NCBI GenBank assembly: GCA_900542565.1
Contig: UQOC01000050.1
Location: 1 to 17,239, forward strand
Direction of reading: 5' to 3'
DNA from: an uncultured Eubacteriales bacterium
Lineage (GTDB): Bacteria > Bacillota > Clostridia > Peptostreptococcales > Anaerovoracaceae
DNA: 17,239 nt
Below the pieces are notes generated by a model, which saw nothing but the letters and a program-made list of their open reading frames with translations, was not told the origin of the DNA and did no database searches. The stretch's first letter is position 1. Each line of letters starts with the position of its first letter. The translations under genes and the position numbers were made by a program. This document shows positions 7,409 through 14,507 of the stretch, piece by piece.

Positions 7409-8395
7409 ATGAAAAGGATAGGAGTACTCACCAGCGGCGGCGATGCGCCGGGCATGAATGCCGCCATAAGATCGGTAGTAAGATGCGGCATAGACGCGAG
7501 GATGGAGGTCTGGGGCATACACAGAGGATATGAGGGCCTGCTGGACGGCGAGATAATGCCCATGGACAGAAGCTCTGTAGGGGATATCCTCCACAGAGGC
7601 GGGACCATCCTCAAGACTGCCAGGAGCGAAAGATTCATGGAAGCTTCCTGGATAGACAAGGCAGCGGAGATACTCAAGACATTTGCCATAGAAGGACTGG
7701 TGGTCATAGGCGGCGACGGTTCCCTTCGCGGCGGACTGGAACTGTCAAAACGAGGGATGACCGTAATGGGACTGCCGGGGACCATCGACAATGATCTGAA
7801 TTATACTGATTTCACCATAGGCTTTGATACGGCGGTCAGCACTGTGCTGGACGCTGTGAGCAAGATCCGCGATACTTCTTCTGCTCACGACAGGACCAGC
7901 GTCATAGAAGTAATGGGCCGCAGGCGAGGCGATATAGCTCTGTATTCGGCCGTGGCCGGAGGTGCAGAGTTCGTGCTTCTGCCAGAAAAAGAAGAGGACA
8001 TAAACGGCCTCTGCCGCAAGATCATCGAAGGCAGCAACCGGGGGAAACTCCACAGCATAATCATCAAAGCCGAGGGTACCAGGATCGGCGGCCAGGAGCT
8101 GGTGGACACCATACAGAGGAAAACAGGCAAGGATACCAAGCTCATAGTCCTTTCGTATCTGCAAAGAGGCGGAAGCCCAACTCTCGGTGACAGGATGCTG
8201 GCCACTCTGTGCGGAGCCAAGGCAGTGGAACTGCTGGCAGAGACAGCCGCAGATCCTTTGGGCAGCGGTACCGGCAGCAAGGCCATAGGCATAGTTGACG
8301 GACATATAACAGCTTTCGATCTGGCAGACGCCCTTGCGGCAGAAAGCAGTTTCAACGAAGAGCTTTATGAGCTCATCAATGTTCTGAGTAAGTAG
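7409..8395 (+). CDS. pfkA: ATP-dependent 6-phosphofructokinase
   Basis: This cytoplasmic glycolytic enzyme phosphorylates fructose 6-phosphate to fructose 1,6-bisphosphate. The protein has 328 residues, slightly longer than the usual 319-320. Motifs: TSGGDAPGMNA (8-18), GGDGS (101-105), PGTIDND with Asp127 and Asp129, RDTSSAHDR, VMGRRRGD, AGGAEFVLLPE and LQRGGSP. Gly104 (not Asp) and Gly124 (not Lys) indicate ATP rather than pyrophosphate as phosphoryl donor. The start ATG 7409 follows AGGAGAGG at 5 nt. A frame opening at 7379 overlaps the dnaE end and is not needed. It lies 10 nt after dnaE and 9 nt before the flavodoxin gene, so the three are almost certainly co-transcribed. A dnaE-pfkA neighbourhood is shared with other Bacillota (in Bacillus subtilis pfkA lies a few genes downstream of dnaE). 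Confidence 0.97.
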   Translation: MKRIGVLTSGGDAPGMNAAIRSVVRCGIDARMEVWGIHRGYEGLLDGEIMPMDRSSVGDILHRGGTILKTARSERFMEASWIDKAAEILKTFAIEGLVVIGGDGSLRGGLELSKRGMTVMGLPGTIDNDLNYTDFTIGFDTAVSTVLDAVSKIRDTSSAHDRTSVIEVMGRRRGDIALYSAVAGGAEFVLLPEKEEDINGLCRKIIEGSNRGKLHSIIIKAEGTRIGGQELVDTIQRKTGKDTKLIVLSYLQRGGSPTLGDRMLATLCGAKAVELLAETAADPLGSGTGSKAIGIVDGHITAFDLADALAAESSFNEELYELINVLSK

Positions 8396-8404
8396 GAGTA
8401 AGTG

Positions 8405-8938
8405 ATGGACAGGACCATAGTCATATATAAGAGCAAATATGGTGCAACTGAAAAATACGCACAGTGGATAGGCCAGGAACTTGATTGTACGGTGGTCAGC
8501 GCTGATGATTTCAATAAAAAAGATTTTGAAAAGTACGACAACATCATCTTCGGAGGTGGTGTTCATGCCGGCGGGGTAACGGGCTTCGATCTGATCAGAA
8601 AGAGCATGAGAAAGCTTGCCGGCAAGAAAGTAGTGGTCTTTGCCGTCGGCCTCAATGTCATGCAGCCGGAGACACGGCAGCAGCTCCGGGACATCAATTT
8701 CAGCAAGAAGAAAGTCAGAGGTATCACCTGCTACTATTGTCCGGGCGCCTACGACCCGTCAAAAGTAAAAGGTATGGACGCCATGATAATGAACATGATG
8801 AAAAAGATGCTGGAAGACAAAAAAGAATCGGAAGTCACAGAGGACGACCGGCTGCTCCTTGCCCGTGTGACCGAGGGAGCCGATCTGATAGACAGAAAGT
8901 ATATTGAGCCGATAGTCAGAGAGTTTAAAGGAGAGTAG
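8405..8938 (+). CDS. Flavodoxin-domain protein (Flavodoxin_5/HemG-like)
   Basis: This 177-residue single-domain protein is predicted to bind FMN and carry electrons in the cytoplasm. The phosphate-binding loop is seen as YKSKYGATEKYA (from residue 8), followed by the second flavin-loop region IFGGGVHAGGVTG (about 48-60) and a central strand KKVVVFAVGLN. The middle holds CYYCPGAYD with two cysteines, common in this flavodoxin subgroup. HemG-type protoporphyrinogen oxidase is a relative, but nothing nearby concerns haem, so that role is not assigned. GTG 8402 and ATG 8405 are adjacent. ATG is preferred because AGGAG (8394-8398), which overlaps the pfkA stop codon, is then 6 nt away, which suggests translational coupling. 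It is the last gene of the dnaE operon. Confidence 0.85.
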   Translation: MDRTIVIYKSKYGATEKYAQWIGQELDCTVVSADDFNKKDFEKYDNIIFGGGVHAGGVTGFDLIRKSMRKLAGKKVVVFAVGLNVMQPETRQQLRDINFSKKKVRGITCYYCPGAYDPSKVKGMDAMIMNMMKKMLEDKKESEVTEDDRLLLARVTEGADLIDRKYIEPIVREFKGE

Positions 8939-8958
8939 CCGGCGGACCGGCCGAGCCG
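8938..8958. other. GC-rich hairpin between convergent flavodoxin gene and dinB
   Basis: Only 26 nt separate the two stop codons. GCCGG (8938-8942) can pair with CCGGC (8947-8951), and an overlapping alternative pairs GGACCGGC with GCCGTCC with one bulge. There is no T-run on either strand, so it is at best a weak or factor-dependent terminator. Confidence 0.3.
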
Positions 8959-8964
8959 TCCCCC

Positions 8965-10212
8965 TCACTCTTCCCCGTCATCCTCCCTGTCTGCGGAAAA
9001 GCCGATCCCCATATCGTTTTTTACTACGGAAGCATAGCCTATGGCTTGGTTTCCGTATTTTTTTCGCACTTCGTCCATTGTCATCTCGAATTTTTCCGAT
9101 TTTTTCTTGGAGGCCTCGTCCCTGCCGAAAAGACTCAGCTGTTCCTCGTCCACATCGCCGGTCAGATTGATGGCGGTGACCGTGATCATCCTGATGGGAG
9201 AGCCGGATTTCCAGGAGGCGCGCAGCAGATCCATGGCGGCTGCTGCGATTTCTTCGGCCAGCCATGTGGGAGCGTAGAGCTGGGTCTGCCGGGAGATGAC
9301 TTTGAAAAAAGGATCCTTTATGTCGATCTTTACGCCATAGGCCTTGAGGCACTGCTTGCGCAGACGGCCGGCCACATTGTCCGACAGGGCCTTGACCGCT
9401 GTTGAGATGTCGCTGTCGGACACCAGGTTGCGGCTGAAAGTGATGCCGTTGCCGATGGATTTTACGGGCTCTTTGCTGTCGTAGCGGGCAACGGGGCTTT
9501 CATCCAGCCCGTTGGCGTGATCCCACATGAGGCCGCCGGTCTTGCCGAATATGGAAGTCAGATAATCCCTGCTTGAGGCGGCGATATCGCCAATGGTCTT
9601 TATGCCCAGCCTGTAGAGTTTTTCTGAAGTGGCCCGCCCTACTCCAAACAGTTCCCCGGCCGCAAGAGGCCAGAGGATCTCTCTGAAATTTTCACGGGAG
9701 ATGACCGTGGTGGCGTCAGGCTTTTTGTACTCGCTGCCCATCTTGGCAAAGATCTTGTTGAAAGATACGCCGGCGGAAAGGGTCATGTTAAGTTCCTCCT
9801 TTACGGTTTCCCGGATGGTGTCTGCGATCTGCTTTCCGCTGCCGAAAAGGCTCTGGCTGGCGGTCACATCCAGCCAGGATTCATCTATGCTGAAAGGCTC
9901 TACCAGATCGGTGAACCGCTGATAGATGGCGTTGATCTTTCCGCAGTAATATCTGTACTTTTCCATGTGAGGACGGACCAGACAGAGGTCCGGACATTTC
10001 TTCTTTGCCTGCCAGATGGTCTCGGCGGTGACTACGCCCTTTTCCTTGGCCAGCTGATTTTTGGCCAGGATTATGCCGTGACGGTTGTCGGGGTCGCCGC
10101 TGACTGCCATGGGCCTGTCGCGAAGCTCCGGATGGGTCAGCAGCTCCACGGAAGCGTAAAACCCGTTCATGTCGCAGTGGAGTATGACCCGGTCATTCTT
10201 TTTCTGAGCCAT
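8965..10212 (-). CDS. dinB: DNA polymerase IV (Y-family translesion polymerase)
   Basis: This 415-residue Y-family polymerase bypasses damaged template bases. Catalytic residues are Asp14 (HCDMNGFYASVE) and Asp110-Glu111 (FSIDESWLD). Tyr19 is the expected steric gate against ribonucleotides. Next come the helix-hairpin-helix thumb (ELFGVGRATSEKLYRLGIKTIGDI, quoted as two parts: ELFGVGRATSEKL and YRLGIKTIGDI, about 187-210) and a little-finger domain. A beta-clamp-binding motif QLSLF (358-362) is followed by a charged tail of about 50 residues ending in DREDDGEE. ATG 10212 has AAAGGAGG 10 nt upstream. It is a single-gene unit with its own promoter. I saw no clear LexA (SOS) box in that promoter, so damage inducibility is not supported by what I can see. 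Confidence 0.95.
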   Translation of the reverse strand: MAQKKNDRVILHCDMNGFYASVELLTHPELRDRPMAVSGDPDNRHGIILAKNQLAKEKGVVTAETIWQAKKKCPDLCLVRPHMEKYRYYCGKINAIYQRFTDLVEPFSIDESWLDVTASQSLFGSGKQIADTIRETVKEELNMTLSAGVSFNKIFAKMGSEYKKPDATTVISRENFREILWPLAAGELFGVGRATSEKLYRLGIKTIGDIAASSRDYLTSIFGKTGGLMWDHANGLDESPVARYDSKEPVKSIGNGITFSRNLVSDSDISTAVKALSDNVAGRLRKQCLKAYGVKIDIKDPFFKVISRQTQLYAPTWLAEEIAAAAMDLLRASWKSGSPIRMITVTAINLTGDVDEEQLSLFGRDEASKKKSEKFEMTMDEVRKKYGNQAIGYASVVKNDMGIGFSADREDDGEE

Positions 10213-10240
10213 GTTTTCCGAACCTCCTTTCCTGACTTTG

Positions 10241-10270
10241 AGTATAACACGGAATGGCAGAAAGAGGCAA
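10241..10270 (-). promoter_or_regulatory. Promoter of dinB
   Basis: On the minus strand TTGCCT (10270-10265) and TATACT (10246-10241) are separated by 18 nt. Transcription should start near 10234, close to the AAAGGAGG binding site, so the leader is short. Confidence 0.65.
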
Positions 10271-10306
10271 ATATATGTGTTTTTTGTGAAGTAATTATCG
10301 GCTTTC

Positions 10307-10336
10307 TTGACTTAAAAGCGATTCACAAGTTATAAT
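10307..10336 (+). promoter_or_regulatory. Strong promoter of the DUF308 gene
   Basis: TTGACT (10307-10312) and a perfect TATAAT (10331-10336) are separated by 18 nt. Transcription should start near 10343, about 20 nt before the GTG start. It is divergent from the dinB promoter, with only about 36 nt between the two -35 elements and no obvious operator between them. Confidence 0.8.
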
Positions 10337-10362
10337 GATTAAGATATCAGGAGGAAAGAATA

Positions 10363-11160
10363 GTGAGAACTGTAAATATGATAATAGGCGCTCTCTTTGT
10401 GATCGCCGGAGTAGTGATGATAGCAGGGTTCAGCGGGATTACATTCTTATCCGTTGCTTTCGTACTTGGCATACTGTTCATGGCCGCCGGTATATTCGGC
10501 TGTCTCTCATACAGGAGCTACAGAGAAGACTCGGTGGACAAGACATGGGTCCTTGTTGACGGGATGACCACTTTTGTCCTTGGATTTCTGATAATCTCCA
10601 ACAGACTGGCATCTGATGCCGCAGTACCTCTGGTACTTGGACTGTGGACAGCCATAACCGGAATAAGGAATCTGGTGCGCGCATGGGAAAAGCTCGATGT
10701 AAAGGACAGCTATTTTTACGGTCATCTTGCCATAGGGCTTCTCAATGTCGTAGTGGGCCTTTATATGTTTTTCAACAACGATCTGTTCGCATTGCCTACG
10801 GGCATGCTGGTCGGGATCTGCGTGCTTACCGAGGGACTCAGCGTATTTATGGTAGCTGTGACCATATTGATACAAAAATCCGAATTCCTTATGACCAAGG
10901 AGGAAATGCTCGCCAAAGCCAACGAGGAAGTCGAGAGAGCCCATGAGGCTGCAAAGGAAGCCATAAAGGTGTTTAAAGAAGCACGGACTACGGCCGAGAC
11001 CATTGAACAGACACCTGAGGAAGAACTGGATGCTTCCCTTGCACCTAAGCCTGAAGTGCCGCCTATACAAGAGGAAAATACAAACAGCGGCGATGAGCAG
11101 GAAAACGGGGAGCAGTCTCAGGACGGACAGATGTCCGGGACAGGTACAGACGGAAAATAG
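10363..11160 (+). CDS. DUF308 (HdeD-like) membrane protein with long charged C-terminal tail
   Basis: This 265-residue integral membrane protein has six hydrophobic segments (about residues 4-24, 26-47, 65-82, 86-106, 121-141, 147-171) in the repeated short-helix-pair pattern of DUF308/HdeD-like proteins. The segments are rich in Gly, and lines such as GLWTAITGIRNLVRAWE are typical of the family. The last 90 residues are cytoplasmic-looking: a Glu/Lys/Ala-rich helix or coiled coil (about 177-210), then a Pro/Glu/Gln/Gly/Ser-rich disordered end. The molecular function of this family is unknown, and acid-stress roles are known only for enterobacterial HdeD. The start is GTG 10363, with AGGAGG 8 nt upstream; the next ATG is at 10378. 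The HI0933-like gene follows after 28 nt, so they probably share a transcript. Confidence 0.8.
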   Translation: MRTVNMIIGALFVIAGVVMIAGFSGITFLSVAFVLGILFMAAGIFGCLSYRSYREDSVDKTWVLVDGMTTFVLGFLIISNRLASDAAVPLVLGLWTAITGIRNLVRAWEKLDVKDSYFYGHLAIGLLNVVVGLYMFFNNDLFALPTGMLVGICVLTEGLSVFMVAVTILIQKSEFLMTKEEMLAKANEEVERAHEAAKEAIKVFKEARTTAETIEQTPEEELDASLAPKPEVPPIQEENTNSGDEQENGEQSQDGQMSGTGTDGK

Positions 11161-11188
11161 AAAGAAAACAGAAATACAGAGAAAGAGT

Positions 11189-12481
11189 ATGGGAAAATAT
11201 AGTGATACAGGATGCTATGATGCGGTTATGATCGGTGCCGGACCTGCCGGTCTGGCCGCAGCCATCACCCTCAAAAGGACGGCTCCGGACGCCAGGGTGC
11301 TGCTGTTGGAAAAAATGCACGGACCGGCCAGAAAACTCAGTGCATCCGGAAACGGACGGGGTAATCTGTCCAATGTGAAATGTGAAGATCTGGAAGAAGT
11401 ATTGAAGTTTTTTTCGGAAACAGGAATAGCATTGAGGACCGATGATGAAGGAAGGATATATCCATACTCGGAAGATGCCAGGACTGTGACGGAAACTCTG
11501 ATAAAAAGAGCGGAAACAGAAGGCGTTGTGATATTAAACGATACGCAGGTTGTCAATGTGGAGGCTTGTTCCGGAAAGGGAACAGGCTTCCGTGTTTTTG
11601 TTTCCGGCAAAAATGGAGACGGCAGACATGCCGGCGGCAGCTGTCCAAAGGGACAGGAGCTCCTGCGGGCAGCAAATGTGCTGATCGCCACTGGCGGAAA
11701 GTCTTATGGGGTATATGGATCCACAGGGGATGGCTATAAGATGGCTAAAGCGCTGGGACATACAGTCGTACCTCCGGTCCCCGGCCTTACGGCCATAGAA
11801 ACAGCAGAACCTCTCGCCTCTGCTGCCGGAACCAGAGTCAAAGGAGAAGTTTCTCTGTTTAAAGACGGGGATCTGATATTTAAAGAAAGAGGCGAGATCC
11901 AGTTCCGTGATGACAGCATTTCGGGCATATGTGTGATGAACATGTCCTCAATGCTGCCGGCTGGAGTTTCATGTCCTGATGGCGCCGGCAGATTTGAAGG
12001 ATATATGATAAGGATAAATCTGGTGCCGGATTTTTCTGCTGCAGCCTTGATAGGCTTTCTCAGGGAAAATAACCTGCAAACTGCGGATGACTGCAGTGAT
12101 GGCGGAGGATGCGTGAGATCCGCCGCCGTCAGGATACCTGCTACTTTGGTCAAAAAGGCCATTGCCGAAGAGGTCCTAAGACGCGCGGCAAAGGCAGGCC
12201 GGACTTCTTTGGTGGATATGGCAAATCTGCTTCGCGGATTTACCTTGACGCCTGTCGGACGAAAAGGCTGGAAAGAGGCACAGGTAACAAGAGGCGGGGT
12301 AGCTCTGGAAGAAATAAATATGCTTACGATGGAGTCAGGACTGGTTCCAGGACTGTATTTTGCAGGAGAAGTGATAGACTATGACGGCCCGTGCGGAGGA
12401 TTTAACCTGAACAATGCGTTTTCAACGGGCGTAAGAGCCGGAAAAGCCATGGGTGAGAGGATAACTGCTGCCTCACGGTGA
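11189..12481 (+). CDS. HI0933-like (YhiN/BaiN family) FAD-dependent oxidoreductase
   Basis: This 430-residue flavoprotein matches the HI0933/COG2081 family in length. Motifs: N-terminal FAD dinucleotide fold MIGAGPAGLAAAI (from residue 14), KLSASGNGRGNLSN (49-62), ATGGKSYGVYGSTGDGY, a VTRGGVALEEIN segment, and C-terminal GEVIDYDGPCGGFNLNNAF with a second FAD contact. The family's usual GRCN is GRGN here, so the conserved cysteine is missing. The substrate is unknown. BaiN of gut clostridia reduces bile-acid intermediates, but no bile-acid genes are nearby, so that is not assigned. The start ATG 11189 is chosen because the FAD motif follows at once. Its binding site is weak (GAAAGAG). The frame is open upstream to 11003 but overlaps the DUF308 gene. 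A strong terminator follows. Confidence 0.85.
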   Translation: MGKYSDTGCYDAVMIGAGPAGLAAAITLKRTAPDARVLLLEKMHGPARKLSASGNGRGNLSNVKCEDLEEVLKFFSETGIALRTDDEGRIYPYSEDARTVTETLIKRAETEGVVILNDTQVVNVEACSGKGTGFRVFVSGKNGDGRHAGGSCPKGQELLRAANVLIATGGKSYGVYGSTGDGYKMAKALGHTVVPPVPGLTAIETAEPLASAAGTRVKGEVSLFKDGDLIFKERGEIQFRDDSISGICVMNMSSMLPAGVSCPDGAGRFEGYMIRINLVPDFSAAALIGFLRENNLQTADDCSDGGGCVRSAAVRIPATLVKKAIAEEVLRRAAKAGRTSLVDMANLLRGFTLTPVGRKGWKEAQVTRGGVALEEINMLTMESGLVPGLYFAGEVIDYDGPCGGFNLNNAFSTGVRAGKAMGERITAASR

Positions 12482-12496
12482 TAAGGCACTGACGGA

Positions 12497-12525
12497 CCCG
12501 GCTGTGACAAAGCCGGGGCTTTTTT
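12497..12525 (+). terminator. Intrinsic terminator after the HI0933-like gene
   Basis: CCCGGCT (12497-12503) pairs with AGCCGGG (12511-12517) around a 7-nt loop, followed by GC and T6 (12520-12525). It begins 16 nt after the stop codon. Confidence 0.85.
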
Positions 12526-12526
12526 G

Positions 12527-12549
12527 CGGCAGAAACAGACTGCCGTTTT
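12527..12549 (+). terminator. Second hairpin with short T-run
   Basis: CGGCAG (12527-12532) pairs with CTGCCG (12540-12545) around a 7-nt loop and is followed by TTTT. It comes one base after the first terminator and may act as backup. A further short inverted repeat, CCTGT/ACAGG, at 12556-12579 overlaps the ribosome binding site of the next gene. Confidence 0.5.
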
Positions 12550-12588
12550 GCCGATCCTGTCAATGAAGTCAGGAACAGGAGGAAAACC

Positions 12589-14364
12589 ATGTACAGGATA
12601 CATCAGATAAAACTTGAGATAAATGAGCCGAAGGAAAACATCCCACAGAAGATAATCAGAAAAACGGGTCTTACAGGAGCGGAGATAACTGACTGGAAAA
12701 TCGTCAGGGAGTCTCTGGACTCCCGTGATAAATCACGGATCATGTGGGTATATTCTGTGGATTTCAATATAAGGTACGCAGGCACAGAGGAAAAAAGCCT
12801 GCCTGCCAAGGTTGTCAAACGACTTGAAGCGGCAGGAGTATCACATGTCAAAAAATATGAATATAAAGTCCCATGCCCGGATCCGGGCACATATGATCCG
12901 CAGAAGAACGGCAGGCCTGTGGTGGTGGGCTTTGGCCCCTGCGGTATATTTTGCGCTCTGATACTTGCCCAGGCCGGGCTCAGGCCTGTGGTCATAGAAC
13001 GGGGCCGGGATTCCAGGAACAGGACCGAGGATGTGGAAAGATTCTGGAACGAGGGCATACTGGACTGCGAATCAAATGTACAGTTCGGCGAAGGCGGCGC
13101 CGGGGCGTTCTCAGACGGAAAGCTGACCACAGGCATAAAGGATATGAGGATAGGCAAAGTGCTTAACGAACTGGTCCTTCATGGAGCGCCGGAAGAGATC
13201 CTGTATAAGCAGAAGCCCCACATAGGGACTGATCTGCTCAAGGGTGTGGTCAGGAACATCAGAAAGGAGATAATCCGCCTGGGAGGCACCGTTTTGTTTG
13301 ATACAAAACTTACGGGATTCATAAGCGAAAACGGAAGGATTTCGGGGATAGAGGTTACCAGAAGGCCACGGGCAACAGGTGTGCCGTATAATGCCGGGGA
13401 TCCGGCGTGCGCTGCGGATCACGCCGATGCAGGCGATCCTGCAGAAGCGAGGGAACAGCTGCACTTGAGGGATACATCATATCAGATAAAATGCAGCCAG
13501 GTTGTCCTTGCCCTGGGACACAGCGCCCGTGACACATTTGAACTGCTCAGGGATGCCGGTATAGCCATGGAACAGAAGCCGTTTTCCATAGGGGTCAGGA
13601 TAGAACATTCCCAGGATATCATAGACAGGGCTCAATACGGAAAAACCGCAAGAGAGCTGGGATTGCCGCCGGCAGAGTATAAGGTGAGCTTCAGATGCAA
13701 GGAAGGCCCTGCGGCCGGCAGGGGGGTCTACAGCTTTTGTATGTGTCCGGGAGGCCAGGTGATATTGGCTTCTTCTGAGGCGGAAGGTACTGTGGTGAAC
13801 GGTATGAGTCTCCATGCCAGGGACAGCGGAAAAGCAAACAGCGCTTTGCTCTGCGATGTGCGTACAGAGGATTTCGGGAGCGACGATGTGCTTGCAGGCG
13901 TAAGGCTGCAGCAATATTATGAACACCTGGCCTGGCGCAACAGCGGCAGGCGCCGCAGCCAGACGACAGAGGCGGAGATGTCAGGCAAGCCGTCGGCCCT
14001 GCCCGAAAAAAAGCCGGCGGCTGCCCCCGCATGCACCTGGGGCGCATTTAGAGACGGTATGGCGCCACAGGTGGAAGGCTGCCTGCCTGAGTTTGCTGTG
14101 GCAGCCTTGCGCCAGGCTGTGCCTGAATTTGGAAAAAAACTGCGGGGCTTTGACAATGAAGATGCAAAAATGTATGCGGTGGAGACCAGGAGTTCATCCC
14201 CTGTCAGGATCCTCCGGGGGAAAGACAGGCAGAGCCTGACATTGAGAGGCCTTTATCCTGCCGGTGAAGGCGCAGGATATGCAGGAGGGATAACTTCTGC
14301 GGCGGTAGACGGGATCAGAACAGCTGAAGCGGTGATAAGTCAGATGGGAGATCTCACAAAATAA
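12589..14364 (+). CDS. FAD-dependent dehydrogenase, COG2509-like, with two low-complexity inserts
   Basis: This 591-residue cytoplasmic flavoprotein belongs to the large uncharacterised family related to COG2509. It opens with an N-terminal RNA-binding-like or ferredoxin-like domain (about 1-95). The FAD Rossmann motif is VVVGFGPCGIFCALILAQAG (111-130), followed by IERGRDSRNR. The family block SNVQFGEGGAGAFSDGKLTT lies at 162-181. Further on are VLALGHSARDTFELL, KPFSIGVRIEHSQ, and a C-terminal LYPAGEGAGYAGGITSAAVDG. The substrate is unknown. Two Ala/Pro/Arg-rich stretches, about 258-297 (with AGDPA twice) and 451-487, look like insertions beyond the family's usual length of roughly 530. They interrupt no frame, so the gene appears intact. 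ATG 12589 has AGGAGG at 6 nt. It is separated from the upstream flavoprotein by tandem terminators, yet no clear promoter is visible between them. Confidence 0.85.
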   Translation: MYRIHQIKLEINEPKENIPQKIIRKTGLTGAEITDWKIVRESLDSRDKSRIMWVYSVDFNIRYAGTEEKSLPAKVVKRLEAAGVSHVKKYEYKVPCPDPGTYDPQKNGRPVVVGFGPCGIFCALILAQAGLRPVVIERGRDSRNRTEDVERFWNEGILDCESNVQFGEGGAGAFSDGKLTTGIKDMRIGKVLNELVLHGAPEEILYKQKPHIGTDLLKGVVRNIRKEIIRLGGTVLFDTKLTGFISENGRISGIEVTRRPRATGVPYNAGDPACAADHADAGDPAEAREQLHLRDTSYQIKCSQVVLALGHSARDTFELLRDAGIAMEQKPFSIGVRIEHSQDIIDRAQYGKTARELGLPPAEYKVSFRCKEGPAAGRGVYSFCMCPGGQVILASSEAEGTVVNGMSLHARDSGKANSALLCDVRTEDFGSDDVLAGVRLQQYYEHLAWRNSGRRRSQTTEAEMSGKPSALPEKKPAAAPACTWGAFRDGMAPQVEGCLPEFAVAALRQAVPEFGKKLRGFDNEDAKMYAVETRSSSPVRILRGKDRQSLTLRGLYPAGEGAGYAGGITSAAVDGIRTAEAVISQMGDLTK

Positions 14365-14377
14365 AAGATAACAAGCA

Positions 14378-14396
14378 AAAGTCAAGATCCGACTTT
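14378..14396 (+). other. Short hairpin downstream of the COG2509-like gene
   Basis: AAAGTC (14378-14383) pairs with GACTTT (14391-14396) around 7 nt. No T-run follows, so it is probably only an accessory to the stronger terminator 20 nt further on. Confidence 0.3.
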
Positions 14397-14415
14397 GATA
14401 TTGCATGGATATGAC

Positions 14416-14464
14416 AAAGTCTCATTACTTCCCGTCAGACAGGAAGTAATGAGACTTTTCTTTT
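14416..14464. terminator. Bidirectional terminator with 17-bp perfect stem
   Basis: A perfect 17-bp stem, 14416-14432 with 14442-14458, encloses a 9-nt loop. On the plus strand the stem ends in TTT and continues T-C-TTTT, ending transcripts of the COG2509-like gene. On the minus strand it lies about 50 nt after the gpmI stop and ends in GACTTTG. It sits at the convergence point and probably serves both genes. Confidence 0.85.
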
Positions 14465-14507
14465 GGACGGAAGATGACACAGCTTAGACCGGCAAATACG
14501 GCATCGC

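Noticed and set aside
10213..10300. SOS (LexA) operator at dinB
   Set aside because: I looked for GAAC-N4-GTTC-type or CTG-N10-CAG sites around the promoter and saw no convincing match.
11003..11188. N-terminal extension of the HI0933-like protein
   Set aside because: It would overlap the DUF308 gene by about 158 nt in another frame, is low-complexity, and places 62 residues before an FAD motif that is normally at the very N-terminus.
11003..14364. The two FAD proteins as a bile-acid or protoporphyrinogen pathway with the flavodoxin
   Set aside because: Neither bile-acid nor haem biosynthesis genes are in the window, and family resemblance alone does not assign a substrate.
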